A stretch of DNA of 20,792 nucleotides from Bacteroidales bacterium UBA1035 (lineage in GTDB: Bacteria > Bacteroidota > Bacteroidia > Bacteroidales > Dysgonomonadaceae): the NCBI GenBank assembly GCA_002316835.1, contig DCEG01000084.1:1-20792 (forward strand). The letters run 5' to 3'. Position 1 is the first letter of the stretch. Every line of letters begins with the position of its first letter. Of the stretch, positions 19,254 through 20,792 are shown in pieces. A program made the translations under genes and the position numbers. Under the pieces are notes generated by a model. That model ran no database searches. It was not told the DNA's origin and worked only from the letters and a program-made list of their open reading frames with translations.

Positions 19254-20621
19254 TCACACAATATCAGGCAAAACATAAGGTGCACGATATTGTCTGCTGA
19301 GCATAGCATTGGCTTCGCTCTCTCCATCGCCGATAAAACGCTCAGCAACCGGATCAAAATCGAGTTGTCGGCCTAAACGGTAGGAAATGTTTCCCAAATG
19401 TGCCAGTGATGATGATAAATGCCCGGTTTGTACCGGTCCGTTCTGAATGCTCATATCTCGAGCACGGATAGCATCAAGCCAATTTTTAAAATGGAGGGTT
19501 AATTCGCCTTTTTCTGTACGGGCTGGGCCCTTTTCACGCTTTTCGCCCAGATAAGTTTCGTAGGCTCCATAACCTTTTATCACCATATAACCTTTGTCGC
19601 CATAGAATATATTGCCCACTCCGGCACCATCTTCCAGGTTGGTGCACCAGTTGCGGACTTCAAATTGTATTATTTTCTTTTGTTTAGGGTAATGATAAAT
19701 GGAAGTCTGTATTTCCGGTACCTCTTTGCAGTCATCCCAAAGAAATTTTCCACCCATTGACGTGATTCTCTCAGGCAGTGAATTAACTCCAAGCCCCCAC
19801 ATGCATAAATCAGTTTCGTGAATACCCTGATTGCCCACATCGCCGTTGCCATAATCCCAGTGCCAATGCCAGTTATAATGAACCAGATTTTGCGAAAACG
19901 GCCTCAATGGTGCCGGGCCTGTCCACAAATCGTAATTCAATCCTGTCGGAACTTTTGATATACCCTTGTCGCCAATATCGGGTCTCCAGCGATATACCAG
20001 TCCCCTGGACATGTAAACACGACCAATCAATCCGTTTTCTAGATGTTCAACTGCTTCGCGTATTGCTACCGAACTACGCAGCTGGACTCCGTGTTGCACA
20101 ATACGGTCATATTTATATGCCGCCTCGATCATTTTTTTACCTTCGTATATGTTGTGGGTTGCGGGCTTTTCAACATAAACATCTTTTCCTGCCTGACAGG
20201 CCCAAATTGTTTGCAGGGCGTGCCAGTGATTTGGAGTTGCTAAGGACACTGCGTCAATATTCTTGTCTTCGTAGGTTTTCCTGAAATCCTGTTCTATAGC
20301 AACTTTTTTTCCGTATGTTTTTTCAAACTCATTGGCGCGATTGCGCAATATGTTCATGTCCGGGTCACATAATGCCACTACATCCACATTATCAGTTTTT
20401 GAAAGCCCCATAATCTCTTTGATATGGTCTTTTCCCCGTCCGTTAACTCCTAAGACGGCTACCCTGATCCTGTCATTGGCACCTTTGGCTTCAGCCGGAT
20501 AAATAGTAGGAGCATTAATGGTCTTACTATTAATGACATCAGGAGCAACGGTAGCAAAAAGAGCACCGGTTGCCGCTTTCTTTATAAACGATCTTCTTGT
20601 ATTTGCTGCTGAATTTTTCAT
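19254..20621 (-). CDS. Tat-exported Gfo/Idh/MocA-family oxidoreductase
   Basis: 455 residues. A twin-arginine signal peptide is visible at the N-terminus (RRSFIKK at 9-15, then ATGALFATVAP). The Rossmann dinucleotide site is AVLGVNGRGKDH (55-66), and the catalytic EKP is at 151-153 (YVEKPATHN). The C-terminal half has the predicted-dehydrogenase beta-sheet domain with NWHWHWDYGNGDVGNQGIHE. It likely binds NAD(P) before folded export and acts on a sugar or sugar derivative in the periplasm; the substrate is unknown. Exported members are common in Bacteroidetes polysaccharide utilisation. It ends at a strong terminator and may share a transcript with the partial gene upstream. Confidence 0.93.
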   Translation of the reverse strand: MKNSAANTRRSFIKKAATGALFATVAPDVINSKTINAPTIYPAEAKGANDRIRVAVLGVNGRGKDHIKEIMGLSKTDNVDVVALCDPDMNILRNRANEFEKTYGKKVAIEQDFRKTYEDKNIDAVSLATPNHWHALQTIWACQAGKDVYVEKPATHNIYEGKKMIEAAYKYDRIVQHGVQLRSSVAIREAVEHLENGLIGRVYMSRGLVYRWRPDIGDKGISKVPTGLNYDLWTGPAPLRPFSQNLVHYNWHWHWDYGNGDVGNQGIHETDLCMWGLGVNSLPERITSMGGKFLWDDCKEVPEIQTSIYHYPKQKKIIQFEVRNWCTNLEDGAGVGNIFYGDKGYMVIKGYGAYETYLGEKREKGPARTEKGELTLHFKNWLDAIRARDMSIQNGPVQTGHLSSSLAHLGNISYRLGRQLDFDPVAERFIGDGESEANAMLSRQYRAPYVLPDIV

Positions 20622-20704
20622 ATTATGTTTAATTTGCTATTAAAACTTAAAAGGCTTTCTTCTATTTGGTATATAGATAAGGTTCATTTAAAACAACTCT
20701 TCGA

Positions 20705-20792
20705 TTAGGATAGCTTCAATTTAATCGTGTCAAAATTATCGTCTGCAACTATATTTTTTGGCTCAAACAATATCTGTGGACTTGCAAACTTA
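20705..20792 (-). CDS. C-terminal end of an unidentified protein (partial)
   Basis: Of the three minus-strand frames entering from the window edge, only one is open far enough to look coding. It reads KFASPQILFEPKNIVADDNF and then DTIKLKLS before a TAA at 20707-20705. The alternating pattern near the end suggests a terminal beta strand. The 83 bases to the next gene hold no visible terminator, so it may be in one operon with the Gfo/Idh/MocA gene. I cannot name the family from 28 residues. Confidence 0.45.
   Translation of the reverse strand, partial: KFASPQILFEPKNIVADDNFDTIKLKLS

Overview
This window comes from a strictly anaerobic, fermentative member of the Bacteroidota, most likely order Bacteroidales. 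The evidence is an [FeFe]-hydrogenase system of the Bacteroidales type, promoter-like TAnnTTTG -7 boxes, weak Shine-Dalgarno sites, a lysS N-terminus of Bacteroidetes type, and many dispersed palindromic repeats. Everything here is read by eye; no database search was run.

Region 1 (1-492): the first codons of lysS on the minus strand and an AT-rich divergent promoter region. Region 2 (493-4440, plus): a compact set of probable signalling genes. These are two DRTGG-like proteins, an RsbW-like ATPase, an iron-sulfur protein with a degenerate H-cluster domain, a PHP phosphoesterase and an orphan GHKL ATPase. Region 3 (4557-9852, plus): the structural genes of an NAD-linked, probably electron-bifurcating [FeFe] hydrogenase, in the order HndB-like 2Fe-2S protein, hydB, hydA, hydC. 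A DUF559 nuclease gene bounded by inverted repeats sits between hydB and hydA.

Region 4 (9853-11888) is an accessory island where plus and minus transcription converge. It holds a GNAT acetyltransferase and an AbiJ/HEPN-like probable defence gene, and copies of one palindromic repeat follow consecutive genes 14-16 bases after their stop codons. Region 5 (11889-17854, minus): a DsrE-like lipoprotein whose leader contains a MITE, an outer-membrane barrel protein, and the tight H-cluster maturation operon hydG-hydF-HAD phosphatase-hydE. Region 6 (17947-20792, minus): a TerC-family membrane protein, a Tat-exported Gfo/Idh/MocA oxidoreductase and the 3' end of another gene.

The genes fit together as one H2-metabolism locus. 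HydG, HydE and HydF build the H-cluster for HydA; HydA, HydB and HydC couple H2 formation to NADH and reduced ferredoxin. The upstream module probably senses redox state or H2 and signals through ATPases and a phosphoesterase, although its output cannot be seen from sequence. Almost every gap between the hydrogenase genes is filled by a repeat element, and one repeat has even been absorbed in frame into hydF.
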